A DNA stretch of 37,445 nt from the NCBI RefSeq assembly GCF_024699275.1, contig NZ_JAILPX010000091.1, forward strand, positions 1 to 37,445, in the 5' to 3' direction. The position numbers and the translations under genes were made by a program. Origin of the DNA: Selenomonas sp. GTDB taxonomy: Bacteria > Bacillota_C > Negativicutes > Selenomonadales > Selenomonadaceae. This document shows positions 1 to 8,083 of this stretch, in pieces; position 1 is the stretch's first letter; each line of letters starts with the position of its first letter. The notes below the pieces were generated by a model, which saw nothing but the letters and a program-made list of their open reading frames with translations, did not search any database and was not told the origin of the DNA.

Positions 1-22
1 TAGCATATACATTCAAGAGAAT

Positions 23-140
23 ATCCAGTGACGATAGCTGAGTGGTTCCACCTGTTCCCATACCGAACACAGTAGTTAAGCACTCATACGCCGAAAGTAC
101 TTGTCTGGAGACGGGCTGGGAGGATAGGGCGTTGCTGGTT
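23..140 (+). rRNA. rrf: 5S ribosomal RNA
   Basis: The stretch carries the conserved 5S core: a CCCATACCGAACAC loop followed by GTTAAGC and then the CGCCGA/TACT region. The two ends (ATCCAGTG near 23 and TGCTGGTT ending at 140) pair to form helix I. The 23S gene would lie just outside the window to the left. Ends are placed by helix I pairing and may be off by a few bases. Confidence 0.95.
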
Positions 141-150
141 AAGAAATGAA

Positions 151-184
151 GGACCGCTTCTCATGTTTGAGAAGCGGTCCTTTG
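151..184 (+). terminator. Terminator of the rRNA operon, probably bidirectional
   Basis: A perfect 12-bp stem (151-162 with 169-180) closes a six-base loop and is followed by a short T run. It sits directly after the 5S gene and faces the end of trpF on the other strand, so it may serve both units. Confidence 0.8.
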
Positions 185-207
185 TAGTCTGGAAAGATTA
201 GTCTTCA

Positions 208-810
208 TCATTTGATCCTGCGCAGGAATGCCTGAATCTTTTCGATGGATTTTTCCTGGTTTTCTTCTAAGCTGCTGGAAACATCAACGGCGTAAGGGTG
301 CAGCAGCTTGTTCACCTGCTTGACATTTTCCCGATTGATACCTCCGGCTACCAGAACGGACTTATGCAGCTGCATGATAATCTGAGCGGCCTTCTTCCAG
401 TTAAACCGTTGTCCTGTGCCACCAGGCAGAGCAGGCGTGCCAGCATCCAGTAAAATCATTTCTGAGGGGAAGGCGTTGGCTTCCGCTACAGAGAAATGTT
501 CATCATAGTTGTAGGCCTTGATGACAGGGCAGATGATTTGCTGGGCGTATTCCGGGCTTTCCTGACCATGAAGCTGAACATAATCAAGACCTACTTGCGC
601 AGCAATAGTGTTTACCGTTGCCAGGTCTTCGTTGACAAATACCCCAACTGTTCTGGCCGTTTTTATTTGCTTACTGATTACGGCTGCCTTTTCCGGCGTG
701 ATGTAGCGATGGCTTTTTTTATAAAAGACAAAGCCGATGAAGTCAGCCCCGGCTTCTTCGGCTATTTTAGCGGTAAATAAGTCTTTTATGCCGCATATTT
801 TTGCTCTCAT
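208..810 (-). CDS. trpF: Phosphoribosylanthranilate isomerase (TrpF)
   Basis: This 200-residue protein is a full-length single-domain TrpF, which converts N-(5-phosphoribosyl)anthranilate to the carboxyphenylamino-deoxyribulose phosphate in cytoplasmic tryptophan synthesis. The N-terminal KICGIK motif carries the general-base cysteine (Cys6), and the LLDAGTP segment carries the general-acid aspartate (about Asp122). The C-terminal phosphate-binding stretch reads VDVSSSLE, where most family members have VDVSSGVE, a small deviation. An AGAGGAG ribosome binding site precedes the ATG. No other trp gene is present here: the gene stands alone between the rRNA terminator and the aldolase gene. Its product assignment is secure; why it is separated from the trp operon is not visible. 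Confidence 0.95.
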   Translation of the reverse strand: MRAKICGIKDLFTAKIAEEAGADFIGFVFYKKSHRYITPEKAAVISKQIKTARTVGVFVNEDLATVNTIAAQVGLDYVQLHGQESPEYAQQIICPVIKAYNYDEHFSVAEANAFPSEMILLDAGTPALPGGTGQRFNWKKAAQIIMQLHKSVLVAGGINRENVKQVNKLLHPYAVDVSSSLEENQEKSIEKIQAFLRRIK

Positions 811-963
811 GTATACACTCCTCTATAAAAACACAATTTTCCTATATTATAGTGTTAGGATTACATTTGGTATTTCATATATTACAACCTCGTGTCCACA
901 ATGTCAAGACATATGATAATGAAATATAGATAAAGAAGTGTATATTTGTTAACATAAGGTATA

Positions 964-990
964 GAAAAAAGAGGCTCTTGAACGAACCTC
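964..990 (-). terminator. Terminator downstream of fba
   Basis: On the minus strand a 7-bp stem with one G-T pair (GAGGTTC with GAGCCTC) is followed by six T residues. It lies about 25 bases past the aldolase stop codon. The plus-strand version has an A-C mismatch and would be weaker. Confidence 0.75.
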
Positions 991-1014
991 TTTTTCTATG
1001 CCACTATAGGCAAA

Positions 1015-2010
1015 TTATTTTGCGTTGATGAGCTCCAGAATTTCCTTTGCACGGCCATCGGAACCAAGAACATCTTTGATCTTGTGTTCAACGAGTTCTT
1101 TGATGTAGGAACGGCCATCAGCAACATACTGACGCGGGTCGAAGTGTTCCGGATGAGCCATGAAGTGTTCACGGATACCAGCGGTCAGAGCCAAGCGCAG
1201 GTCGCTGTCGATGTTGATCTTGCAGACAGCAGACTTAGCAGCTTTGCGCAGCTGATCTTCAGGAATACCAATAGCATCGTCCAGCTTACCGCCGTTAGCA
1301 TTGATGATTTCCACATATTTCGGAATAACGGAGGATGCACCATGGAGTACAATCGGGAATTCCGGAATCTTCTTTTCGATTTCAGCCAGAATATCGAAGC
1401 GGAGTTCAGGCGGTACGAGAACGCCATCAGCGTTGCGCGTGCACTGTTCCGGTTTGAATTTGAATGCGCCATGGGAAGTACCAATAGCGATAGCCAAAGA
1501 ATCTACGCCAGTTTCTTTGACGAATTCTTCAACTTCTTCCGGCTGGGTGTAAGCTGCATCATGAGCAGCTACCTTAACGTCATCTTCGATACCAGCAAGT
1601 TTGCCGAGCTCAGCTTCAACGCAAACGCCATGTTCATGAGCGTAAGCAACAACTTCCTGCGTACGTTTGATGTTCTCTTTGAAATCATAATGAGAACCAT
1701 CGAACATTACAGACGTGAAACCGTCATCGATGCAGGCTTTGCAGGTTTCGAAATCAGCGCCATGGTCGAGGTGCAGAGCAACGGGAATATCGTTGACTTC
1801 CAGAGCAGCCTCAACAAGGTGACGGAGATACGGACCCTTAGCATATTTGCGAGCACCAGCAGATGCCTGCAGGATAACCGGGGAGTTCAGCTCTGCAGCT
1901 GCTTCCGTGATACCCTGTACGATTTCCATGTTGTTGACGTTGAAAGCACCGATAGCGTAACCGCCTTCGTAAGCTTTCTTGAACATTTCTTTAGTTCCAA
2001 CTAATGGCAT
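1015..2010 (-). CDS. fba: Class II fructose-bisphosphate aldolase
   Basis: The 331-residue protein matches zinc-dependent class II aldolases, which interconvert fructose 1,6-bisphosphate with dihydroxyacetone phosphate and glyceraldehyde 3-phosphate in glycolysis and gluconeogenesis. Visible hallmarks are the ALHLDHG motif, with catalytic Asp82 and zinc ligand His83, an acidic VEAELG segment, the GTSHGAF histidine and the VLHGASS histidine. The second glutamate-rich insertion and the length fit the longer bacterial class II subgroup. It is a single-gene unit with its own extended -10 promoter and terminator. A GGGGG ribosome binding site lies about 10 bases before the ATG. The function is confident; substrate could extend to related ketose bisphosphates, but the context gives no sign of tagatose metabolism. 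Confidence 0.95.
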   Translation of the reverse strand: MPLVGTKEMFKKAYEGGYAIGAFNVNNMEIVQGITEAAAELNSPVILQASAGARKYAKGPYLRHLVEAALEVNDIPVALHLDHGADFETCKACIDDGFTSVMFDGSHYDFKENIKRTQEVVAYAHEHGVCVEAELGKLAGIEDDVKVAAHDAAYTQPEEVEEFVKETGVDSLAIAIGTSHGAFKFKPEQCTRNADGVLVPPELRFDILAEIEKKIPEFPIVLHGASSVIPKYVEIINANGGKLDDAIGIPEDQLRKAAKSAVCKINIDSDLRLALTAGIREHFMAHPEHFDPRQYVADGRSYIKELVEHKIKDVLGSDGRAKEILELINAK

Positions 2011-2035
2011 TTTTCATTACCCCCTAATGAATCTT

Positions 2036-2054
2036 GTTCAAATTTTTGTTGAAC
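2036..2054. promoter_or_regulatory. Palindrome between fba promoter and gene
   Basis: GTTCAA and TTGAAC are separated by seven bases, forming a 19-bp inverted repeat just downstream of the -10 element. The position suits a repressor operator, but no known regulator was matched to it. Confidence 0.35.
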
Positions 2055-2061
2055 CTTGTTT

Positions 2062-2070
2062 ATTATAGCA
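2062..2070 (-). promoter_or_regulatory. Extended -10 promoter of fba
   Basis: The minus strand reads TGCTATAAT, a perfect TG-N-TATAAT extended -10. No convincing -35 was found, as is common with extended -10 promoters. It lies about 50 bases before the fba start. Confidence 0.6.
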
Positions 2071-2137
2071 TAGAAAATACTTCTCGTGTATAGGACAGGG
2101 GAAAATTTTTCAAACAATAACAATCGGCTCGTGGTAC

Positions 2138-3013
2138 TTAAAAATCTGCTGCAACACGAAGAAAATCTGCAGGTGGTGGTGCCGTGATTACCAGCTTTTT
2201 ACCGGTCATGGGATGGTGAAAGGTCAGGCGAAAAGCATGCAGGGCCTGGCGCTGGATGTAATCCATGTTGCCGCCGTAGAGGTCATCTCCCAGCAGGGGA
2301 TGACCCAGGTGGGCCATATGCACGCGAATCTGATGGGTGCGGCCGGTTTCTAATTCCAGTTGGAGCAGGGAAAAGCGCTGGTTGGTTTTTATGGTGCGGT
2401 AGTGGGTACGGGCACTTTGTCCTTCAGGGGAAACTTTTCGTAAAATGATACTGGGCAAGGCCCGGGCAATGGGGGCATCAATCAAGCCGGCTGAGGGGGT
2501 AAGCGTTCCCTCGATGATGGCCTGGTATTCCCGCTGGAAATTCTTGCAGCCTTTAGGCGAAAGCTGATACTGAATTTGTGGCTCCTTGGCTACCAGCAGT
2601 AAACCACTGGTGTCCCGATCCAGACGGTGGACGGGATGAAAGGCATGGGCTTCGCCTTTGACGGCAAAATAGTGCATCAGGGCATTGCCGATGGTACCCG
2701 TGCTTTCCCTGGTGGTGGGATGTACCAACTGACCTGCTGGTTTATTGATGACCAGCAGCCAATTATCTTCGTAGCGGATATCCAACGGCAGAGCTTCAGG
2801 CGTAATATCCGTGGGACGCAGGATGTCATAGGTGATGATGTCACCTGCTTTTACCTCAGCCAGGGTGGCGTTGCACTTCAGGCCATTGATGGCAAAGGTA
2901 CCCGAGTTTTTGATTCGTTTCCAAATGGTATTGGATATGCCTTGCTGGGCTTTTAAAAACGCCCTGACCGGCATAGAGGTCAAGGCGTCAAGCGTTACTT
3001 CAATACGCGTCAT
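2138..3013 (-). CDS. RluA-family pseudouridine synthase
   Basis: The 291-residue protein is an RluA/RluD-type rRNA or tRNA pseudouridine synthase. A short S4-like RNA-binding region occupies roughly residues 1-80. The catalytic domain follows, with the HRLDRDTSG motif carrying the catalytic aspartate near residue 135, and the later GRTHQIRVHMAHLGHPLLGD motif typical of the family. The start overlaps the uracil permease stop by four bases (ATGA), so the two genes are translationally coupled. Substrate position (for example the RluD sites of 23S rRNA) cannot be read from sequence, hence no symbol. Confidence 0.9.
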   Translation of the reverse strand: MTRIEVTLDALTSMPVRAFLKAQQGISNTIWKRIKNSGTFAINGLKCNATLAEVKAGDIITYDILRPTDITPEALPLDIRYEDNWLLVINKPAGQLVHPTTRESTGTIGNALMHYFAVKGEAHAFHPVHRLDRDTSGLLLVAKEPQIQYQLSPKGCKNFQREYQAIIEGTLTPSAGLIDAPIARALPSIILRKVSPEGQSARTHYRTIKTNQRFSLLQLELETGRTHQIRVHMAHLGHPLLGDDLYGGNMDYIQRQALHAFRLTFHHPMTGKKLVITAPPPADFLRVAADF

Positions 3014-4281
3014 GCTGTTGGATCCTTAGGCGCATCATCTGCTACAGGCTGATGTACTTTACCGATAAGCTGGAAGGCCAGGGACAGGATGATGGCGACC
3101 ACGGTGGCCAGGGACATGCCCTTGAGGGTGATGGTGCCCAGTGTGATGCTGGCGGTGGAAACGCCCAGACCAAGCACAATGGCTGTCAGCATCAGATTCA
3201 AGGGGTTGTTGTAGTCGATATTGCTTTCTGCCAGCACCCGGATACCGGAGGCGGCAATGACACCGAAGAGCAGCAGGGATACACCGCCCATAACGGGGGT
3301 GGGAATGCTTTGAATAAGAGCAGCAAGCTTTCCTAAGCAGGAGAGCAGAATGGCAAAGACGGCTGCGCCGCCAATTACCCAGGTGGAAAATACTTTCGTG
3401 ATGGCCAGGACGCCGATGTTTTCCCCGTAGGTCGTATTAGGCGTAGAGCCAAAGAACCCCGAGATAACAGTGGAAATGCCGTTGCCCAGGATGGAACGGT
3501 CGAGACCGGGATCCTTGGTCAGGTCAGCACCTACGATATTGCCGGTGACAATTAAATGGCCCACATGTTCCGCAATGACGACGAGGGCTGCAGGCAGGAT
3601 AATCAGAATGGCATCCAGATTGAATACTGGTGTGTAAAAGGTGGGCAGGGCAAACCAGGGGGCAGATTCCACGCTGGCTAAGTCCACCAGCCCGCAGAGG
3701 GCTGCGATGATGTAGCCGCCAACAACACCCAGCAGGATGGGAATAATGGCCAGGAAGCCGCGGCAGGCTACAGAAGCGAAGACCGTGATGGCCAGCGTGG
3801 CCAGGGAAACGAAGATGGTGGTGCTGTCCCCCTTACCCGTCAAGCCCGCCATGTCGGCAGCGGTGGGCATCAGTTCCAAGCCGATTACGGCCACGATGGC
3901 GCCCATGGAAGCCGGCGGAAAGAGTATGTCAATCCAATGGGTGCCTATGGCTTTAATAATCAGGCCCACTAGACAAAACACCAGGCCAACGGCGATAAAG
4001 CCGCCAAGTGCTGCTTCGTAACTGTACTGGTTCAGTACCAGGAAAACCGGGGAGAGAAAGGCAAAACTGGAGCCTAAATAGGCGGGAATCTTTCCCTTGC
4101 ACAGGGTCAGATACAATAGGGTACCGATACCATTGAACAGCAGGACGGTGGCAGGATTTACGTGGAAGAGAATCGGTACCAGCACCGTTGAGCCAAACAT
4201 GGCAAAGAGATGCTGCAGGGATAAGGGCAGGGTTTCAAGCAGTGGCAGGCGTTCACTGACGCCAATTGTACGGTTTTGCAA
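3010..4281 (-). CDS. uraA: Uracil permease, NCS2 family
   Basis: This 423-residue membrane protein belongs to the nucleobase:cation symporter 2 family and most resembles UraA uracil:proton symporters. It has about 12-14 hydrophobic segments. The characteristic loop between segments 9 and 10 includes an SGFFGSTPNTTYGEN stretch, where the family has its substrate-binding Glu/Asn signature. The first codon is TTG, preceded at good distance by AAGGAGTG; no upstream ATG fits better. It is first in a two-gene unit with the pseudouridine synthase. Uracil is the likeliest substrate, but xanthine or uric acid permeases share the fold. No PyrR-type attenuator was recognised in the roughly 50-base leader. 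Confidence 0.85.
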   Translation of the reverse strand: MQNRTIGVSERLPLLETLPLSLQHLFAMFGSTVLVPILFHVNPATVLLFNGIGTLLYLTLCKGKIPAYLGSSFAFLSPVFLVLNQYSYEAALGGFIAVGLVFCLVGLIIKAIGTHWIDILFPPASMGAIVAVIGLELMPTAADMAGLTGKGDSTTIFVSLATLAITVFASVACRGFLAIIPILLGVVGGYIIAALCGLVDLASVESAPWFALPTFYTPVFNLDAILIILPAALVVIAEHVGHLIVTGNIVGADLTKDPGLDRSILGNGISTVISGFFGSTPNTTYGENIGVLAITKVFSTWVIGGAAVFAILLSCLGKLAALIQSIPTPVMGGVSLLLFGVIAASGIRVLAESNIDYNNPLNLMLTAIVLGLGVSTASITLGTITLKGMSLATVVAIILSLAFQLIGKVHQPVADDAPKDPTA

Positions 4282-4326
4282 AATGATACACTCCTTAAAT
4301 ATGATGCGCTAAAATAAATCTCTAAT

Positions 4327-4355
4327 AATATAGCACAAAAGGGACTTATGTCCAA
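4327..4355 (-). promoter_or_regulatory. Sigma-A promoter of uraA
   Basis: The minus strand reads TTGGAC, 17 bases, then TATATT. It is about 45 bases upstream of the uraA start. The rest of the stretch 4356-4496 is AT-rich and shows no further feature. Confidence 0.65.
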
Positions 4356-4496
4356 TAAAAGGTTGCCTGCAATTAAAAATAGAAAATATTTATCATATTG
4401 TCCTAAAATACGGGGGATAAAATGCGGTTTTGTAACATAGCTTTGCAAATTTGTTTCTTGTAAATGCACAATTTTACATAAAATGATGAAAGTTTA

Positions 4497-4525
4497 TAGA
4501 CAGGCGACTTTTTTTAGGTTATAAT
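4497..4525 (+). promoter_or_regulatory. Sigma-A promoter of lysC
   Basis: TAGACA, a 17-base spacer and a perfect TATAAT lie about 95 bases upstream of the lysC start. The leader between promoter and gene is too short for a full lysine riboswitch, and none was recognised. Confidence 0.75.
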
Positions 4526-4620
4526 ATGCTAGGATTAAGCTGGAATTAATGAACGAAAGCGGAAACTGTCCACGACTTGTGGAGTGGTTCCTTATGAAAA
4601 AGAAGTTTAGGGGGAGAGTT

Positions 4621-5850
4621 ATGGCACTCATTGTAAAGAAATTCGGTGGCAGCTCGGTGGCAACCACGGAAAAAATCATGAATATTGCCAAGCGTGTGTT
4701 GGGGGAGAAAAAGCCTCAGGATAAAATCGTGCTGGTGGTTTCAGCCATGGGCGATACGACGGACGATTTAATTGAATTGGCGCAGGGGATCAACAAGAAT
4801 CCCTATCAATATACGAGAGAAATGGACATGCTGCTGACTACTGGTGAACAACAGTCTGCTTCTTTGATGGCGATGGCCTTTAAGACATTGGGCCAGGATG
4901 CTATCTCCATGACGGGGCCTATGGCCGGGGTTAAGACGAATGATGTCTATACCAAGGGGCGGATTAAGGACATCCAGCCGGAACGGGTTCATCAGGAACT
5001 GGATGCGGGCAAGGTGGTGGTTATCACCGGTTTTCAGGGAGCGAATGATTTAGGGGATTACGTTACTTTGGGGCGTGGAGGCTCCGATACTTCGGCTGTG
5101 GCTATTGCAGGTGCGCTCAAGGCGGATTCCTGTGAAATTTTCACCGATGTGGATGGTGTTTATTCCGCTGATCCTCGCATTGTGCCAGGTGCGCGAAAAA
5201 TGCGTGAAATCACCTATCATGAGATGCTGGAAATGGCTCGCTTGGGAGCAGGTGTCATGCAGCCGCGTTCTGTAGAAATGGGCGAATATTTTGGTATCCC
5301 CATCCATGTACGTTCTACGTTTACCACCGATACGGGTACATTTATTAGGGAGGATTATACGATGGAAGATAAAGATTTTGTGATTCGGGGCGTAGCCCAT
5401 GATGAAAAGGTGGCCAAGATCGCTGTTCTGGGAATTCCCAATACGCCGGGGATAGCTCATGAGATTTTCTCGGCGCTGGCTGAGGCCAATATCGATGTGG
5501 ATATGATTGTCCAGAGCATCCGCAATATCGAAAAGAACGTTACGGATATGGTATTTACCGTAGCCGCCGGAGATCTGGCCCAGGCCAAAAAAGTGGTGGA
5601 CGGGGTAGCCGACAAACTCAGTGCCGTGGCCGTCCTGATTGAAGAGGATGTGGCCAAGGTGTCCATCGTGGGTGCGGGAATGCTGGGAAATCCTGGAACT
5701 GCAGCCCGCATGTTTGGCGCGCTGTCTCAGAAGGGCATCAACATCGACATCATCAGTACTTCGGAAATCAGTATTTCCTGCCTGGTAAAGGGGGCCATGC
5801 TGAAGGAAGCTGTTAATGCGATTCATGATGAATTCTTCCCGAAGAAGTAA
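4621..5850 (+). CDS. lysC: Aspartate kinase (aspartokinase II type)
   Basis: The enzyme phosphorylates L-aspartate at the head of the lysine, threonine and methionine pathway. At 409 residues it has the size of Bacillus-type LysC. The N-terminal kinase domain begins with KKFGGSSVA (residues 6-14) and includes GRGGSDTSAV (151-160). Two ACT regulatory domains fill the part after about residue 260. The start chosen is ATG 4621, preceded by AGGGGGA at 4608; the reading frame is open further upstream, but those codons lack the family's N-terminus. A second, well-placed ribosome binding site and ATG occur inside the gene in frame (see the separate entry). It is a single-gene unit with its own promoter and terminator. 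Confidence 0.95.
   Translation: MALIVKKFGGSSVATTEKIMNIAKRVLGEKKPQDKIVLVVSAMGDTTDDLIELAQGINKNPYQYTREMDMLLTTGEQQSASLMAMAFKTLGQDAISMTGPMAGVKTNDVYTKGRIKDIQPERVHQELDAGKVVVITGFQGANDLGDYVTLGRGGSDTSAVAIAGALKADSCEIFTDVDGVYSADPRIVPGARKMREITYHEMLEMARLGAGVMQPRSVEMGEYFGIPIHVRSTFTTDTGTFIREDYTMEDKDFVIRGVAHDEKVAKIAVLGIPNTPGIAHEIFSALAEANIDVDMIVQSIRNIEKNVTDMVFTVAAGDLAQAKKVVDGVADKLSAVAVLIEEDVAKVSIVGAGMLGNPGTAARMFGALSQKGINIDIISTSEISISCLVKGAMLKEAVNAIHDEFFPKK
5347..5850 (+). CDS. lysC: Internal start inside lysC: probable aspartokinase beta subunit
   Basis: An AGGGAGGA ribosome binding site at 5347-5354 is followed, seven bases later, by ATG 5362, which is codon 248 of lysC in frame. Translation from there gives a 162-residue protein made of the regulatory ACT domains only. 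Bacillus aspartokinase II is known to be an alpha2-beta2 enzyme whose beta subunit arises from exactly such an in-frame internal start. The interval given includes the binding site. Presence of the site is seen directly; its use is inferred. Confidence 0.75.
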   Translation, partial: REDYTMEDKDFVIRGVAHDEKVAKIAVLGIPNTPGIAHEIFSALAEANIDVDMIVQSIRNIEKNVTDMVFTVAAGDLAQAKKVVDGVADKLSAVAVLIEEDVAKVSIVGAGMLGNPGTAARMFGALSQKGINIDIISTSEISISCLVKGAMLKEAVNAIHDEFFPKK

Positions 5851-5859
5851 GGATTACAG

Positions 5860-5885
5860 CCTCCCCTGCGGGGGAGGTTTTCTTT
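5860..5885 (+). terminator. Terminator of lysC
   Basis: A GC-rich 7-8 bp stem (CCTCCCC with GGGGAGG) and a T-rich tail begin 10 bases past the lysC stop codon. Confidence 0.9.
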
Positions 5886-5941
5886 TTCTTGTTATTTGTC
5901 TTTAATTGTATAAAAATATTGTATACATACACATGTGTGGG

Positions 5942-5970
5942 TAGACAGGACAAGAAGAAACAGTTATGAT
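5942..5970 (+). promoter_or_regulatory. Sigma-A promoter of the aminotransferase gene
   Basis: TAGACA, 17 bases, TATGAT. Just upstream, at 5930-5937, lies the palindrome CACATGTG, which could be a regulator site. Confidence 0.55.
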
Positions 5971-6036
5971 ATTACCTGTGAAATGAACTTTATGTTTGGT
6001 AAATCGTTATGATGGAGTAGAGGGGAGCGCTTATTT

Positions 6037-7278
6037 ATGACAATGGCAGCAGGCCATGCGGCAAATAAGAAGTTACGGGATGCAATTTTTGGAGCAACGG
6101 CAGCCTGCAATAAAGCAGCTGAAAAATATGGCTGGGATAAGGTAACCAATGCCACCATCGGCATGATGATGAATGATGAGGGCGGCCTGGCTGTCCTGCC
6201 TACAGTGGAGAAGGTTTACCGCGAGCTGTCTACGGAGGATATGTTCCGTTATGCGCCCATTGCCGGCCTGCCTGCATATCTGACGGAAGTGGAGAAACTG
6301 GTCTTTGCCGACAATCGCCCGGATGGTTATATTGCTGCCTGTGCAACGGCTGGCGGCACGGGGGCTATCCATCATGCTATTGCCAATTATGCTGAGCAGG
6401 GAACAAAGGTTTTGACGTCCGATTGGTTTTGGGGAACTTATAATGTCATTGCCAAGGAATGCGGCTGCAAATTGGCGAATTATACGCTTTTCGATGAAGA
6501 AAATAATTTTAACGTGGCCGCCTATGCCAGTAAGGTCTCGGAACTATATAAGGAACAGGACAGCCTGTTGGTCATCATCAATACGCCTGCCCACAATCCC
6601 ACAGGCTTCAGCCTGACGGAGGAAGACTGGGAACACGTACTGGCGCTGGCCAAGAAATATGCGGCTCGGGGCAAGAAGATGAGCATTTTGGTGGATATCG
6701 CTTATATCGATTTTGCCGGAGAGAAAAATGAAACCCGCCGCTTTATGAAAAAATTTGGCAATTTGCCGGAAAATGTGCTGGTCATGTTTGCGTTCTCCAT
6801 GTCCAAGGGGTATACGGCTTATGGACAGCGTACTGGTGCCTTGGTGGCGGTGTCCTCCAGTGAAGAGGTCATCACGGAATTCCAGGATATCAACAAGTAT
6901 ACCAGCCGCGCTACCTGGTCCAATATCAATCGGGCGGCAATGACTACCTTGGTGCGGATTCAGCAGGATGATACTTTGCGTCAGCAGTATGAGAAGGAAC
7001 GGGATGCCTATTATCAGACCATCCAGAAAAGGGCCAGGGTTTTCATGCAGGAGGCCCGGGAATGTAAATTACCGGCTCTTCCCTATAACGGTGGCTTTTT
7101 CCTGTCGGTGCCGGCTAATGACCCCCAGGCCGTATGCAATAAACTGCATGATGATTTGATTTTTGCCGTTCCGTTGAAGATGGGCGTGCGTATAGCAGCC
7201 TGCTGCGTATCGGAAAACAAGATGCACGGCATGGCGGCTAAAGTCCTGAAAGCCTTGCAGGCTGTGGAGAATTGGTAA
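6037..7278 (+). CDS. PLP-dependent aminotransferase, class I (aspartate/aromatic type)
   Basis: The 413-residue protein has the fold-type I aminotransferase layout. Visible are the NPTGFSLTEEDW segment at about residues 188-199, which resembles the AspC/TyrB family, an aspartate in the LVDIAYIDFAG stretch that would bind the pyridine nitrogen, and the SMSKGYTAYGQR stretch whose lysine should form the Schiff base. A C-terminal arginine in VRIAACC would bind the substrate carboxylate. It therefore probably transfers amino groups between aspartate or aromatic amino acids and 2-oxoglutarate. Lying just after lysC suggests, but does not prove, aspartate supply; each gene has its own promoter. An AGAGGGGAG ribosome binding site precedes ATG 6037 by about 10 bases. 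Confidence 0.85.
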   Translation: MTMAAGHAANKKLRDAIFGATAACNKAAEKYGWDKVTNATIGMMMNDEGGLAVLPTVEKVYRELSTEDMFRYAPIAGLPAYLTEVEKLVFADNRPDGYIAACATAGGTGAIHHAIANYAEQGTKVLTSDWFWGTYNVIAKECGCKLANYTLFDEENNFNVAAYASKVSELYKEQDSLLVIINTPAHNPTGFSLTEEDWEHVLALAKKYAARGKKMSILVDIAYIDFAGEKNETRRFMKKFGNLPENVLVMFAFSMSKGYTAYGQRTGALVAVSSSEEVITEFQDINKYTSRATWSNINRAAMTTLVRIQQDDTLRQQYEKERDAYYQTIQKRARVFMQEARECKLPALPYNGGFFLSVPANDPQAVCNKLHDDLIFAVPLKMGVRIAACCVSENKMHGMAAKVLKALQAVENW

Positions 7279-7320
7279 CTTTTGTGAATTTTCCTTAAAC
7301 AAAAATAAAATTTTTCGCAA

Positions 7321-7360
7321 AGACTCTTCCCTTATAATAGTAGGAAAGAGTCTTTTTTCA
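7321..7360 (+). terminator. Terminator of the aminotransferase gene
   Basis: Arms AGACTCTT (7321-7328) and AAGAGTCT (7346-7353) flank a 17-base loop and are followed by a T run. Confidence 0.7.
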
Positions 7361-7381
7361 CGAATATGAGAAAATTTGCAG

Positions 7382-7410
7382 TTGAACCCTTGGGCAAATG
7401 ATGTTATAGT
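7382..7410 (+). promoter_or_regulatory. Promoter of the phosphate transport pair
   Basis: TTGAAC, 17 bases, TATAGT. The predicted start lies about 40 bases before the PhoU-like gene. No clear Pho box was recognised. Confidence 0.6.
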
Positions 7411-7456
7411 TAAATTGTGTGTATGTGATATTTCTTTCGGGAGGACGCAGAACAAT

Positions 7457-8083
7457 ATGTTTAAATTCAAAAAGAAGGACAGCGAGTTCTTTGATTTGTT
7501 CGTAGATAGCGCCAATTATTTCTATAAGGGTGCGCTGATGATGGACGAAGTAATGATGGATTACGGCAAAGCTACGGACAAAGTCAAGGAAATCATGGAC
7601 TTAGAACATGAGGCTGATCGGATCAATGATGCGATTATCGATAAGCTGAATCTGACCTTTATCACACCTATTGACCGTGAGGACATCTATGCGCTGGCAA
7701 ATGGCCTTGATGATGGCGTGGACTACCTCCAGGGTACACTGCAGCGCATTGTGATGTATCGTACGGGAAAGGCGATGGGCGGCGCTGTGACGCTGACCAA
7801 GCTCTTGATTGAGGCTACGGAAGAGATTATTCGTGCGTTCTCTTTGCTGAAGGATATCCGAAAAAATCAGGCCCAGATTTTGGATGCGACCCATAAGATT
7901 GCCCAGCTGGAAAGCGAGGGGGATCGGGTGTATCGCCATGAAGTGGCCTATCTTTTTGACAAGGAAAAAGATCCCATTGAACTCATTAAATGGAAAGACA
8001 TATTGGAAAAACTGGAAGACACACTGGATCATTGCGAAAAATTGTCGGATATGATTCGGGGAGTGGTAATGAAGTATGCATGA
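7457..8083 (+). CDS. PhoU-like DUF47 family protein, partner of the Pit transporter
   Basis: This 208-residue all-helical, charged protein belongs to the DUF47 (TIGR00153) family, distantly related to PhoU. Family members are nearly always encoded next to Pit phosphate transporters and are thought to regulate them from the cytoplasmic face. It has no membrane segment. The start is ATG 7457 (MFKFKKKDSEFF), preceded by a GGGAGGA binding site; the open frame continues upstream, but those codons carry the promoter. Its stop overlaps the pit start by eight bases, so the pair is coupled. Molecular role beyond this is unknown. Confidence 0.88.
   Translation: MFKFKKKDSEFFDLFVDSANYFYKGALMMDEVMMDYGKATDKVKEIMDLEHEADRINDAIIDKLNLTFITPIDREDIYALANGLDDGVDYLQGTLQRIVMYRTGKAMGGAVTLTKLLIEATEEIIRAFSLLKDIRKNQAQILDATHKIAQLESEGDRVYRHEVAYLFDKEKDPIELIKWKDILEKLEDTLDHCEKLSDMIRGVVMKYA

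Noticed and set aside
1084..2004. 306-codon open frame opposite the aldolase gene
   Set aside because: The minus strand encodes a clear full-length aldolase; the plus-strand frame has no family resemblance and arises from codon bias.
7333..7338. TATAAT hexamer as a promoter for the phosphate genes
   Set aside because: It sits in the loop of the aminotransferase terminator without a -35; TTGAAC-17-TATAGT at 7382-7410 is better placed.
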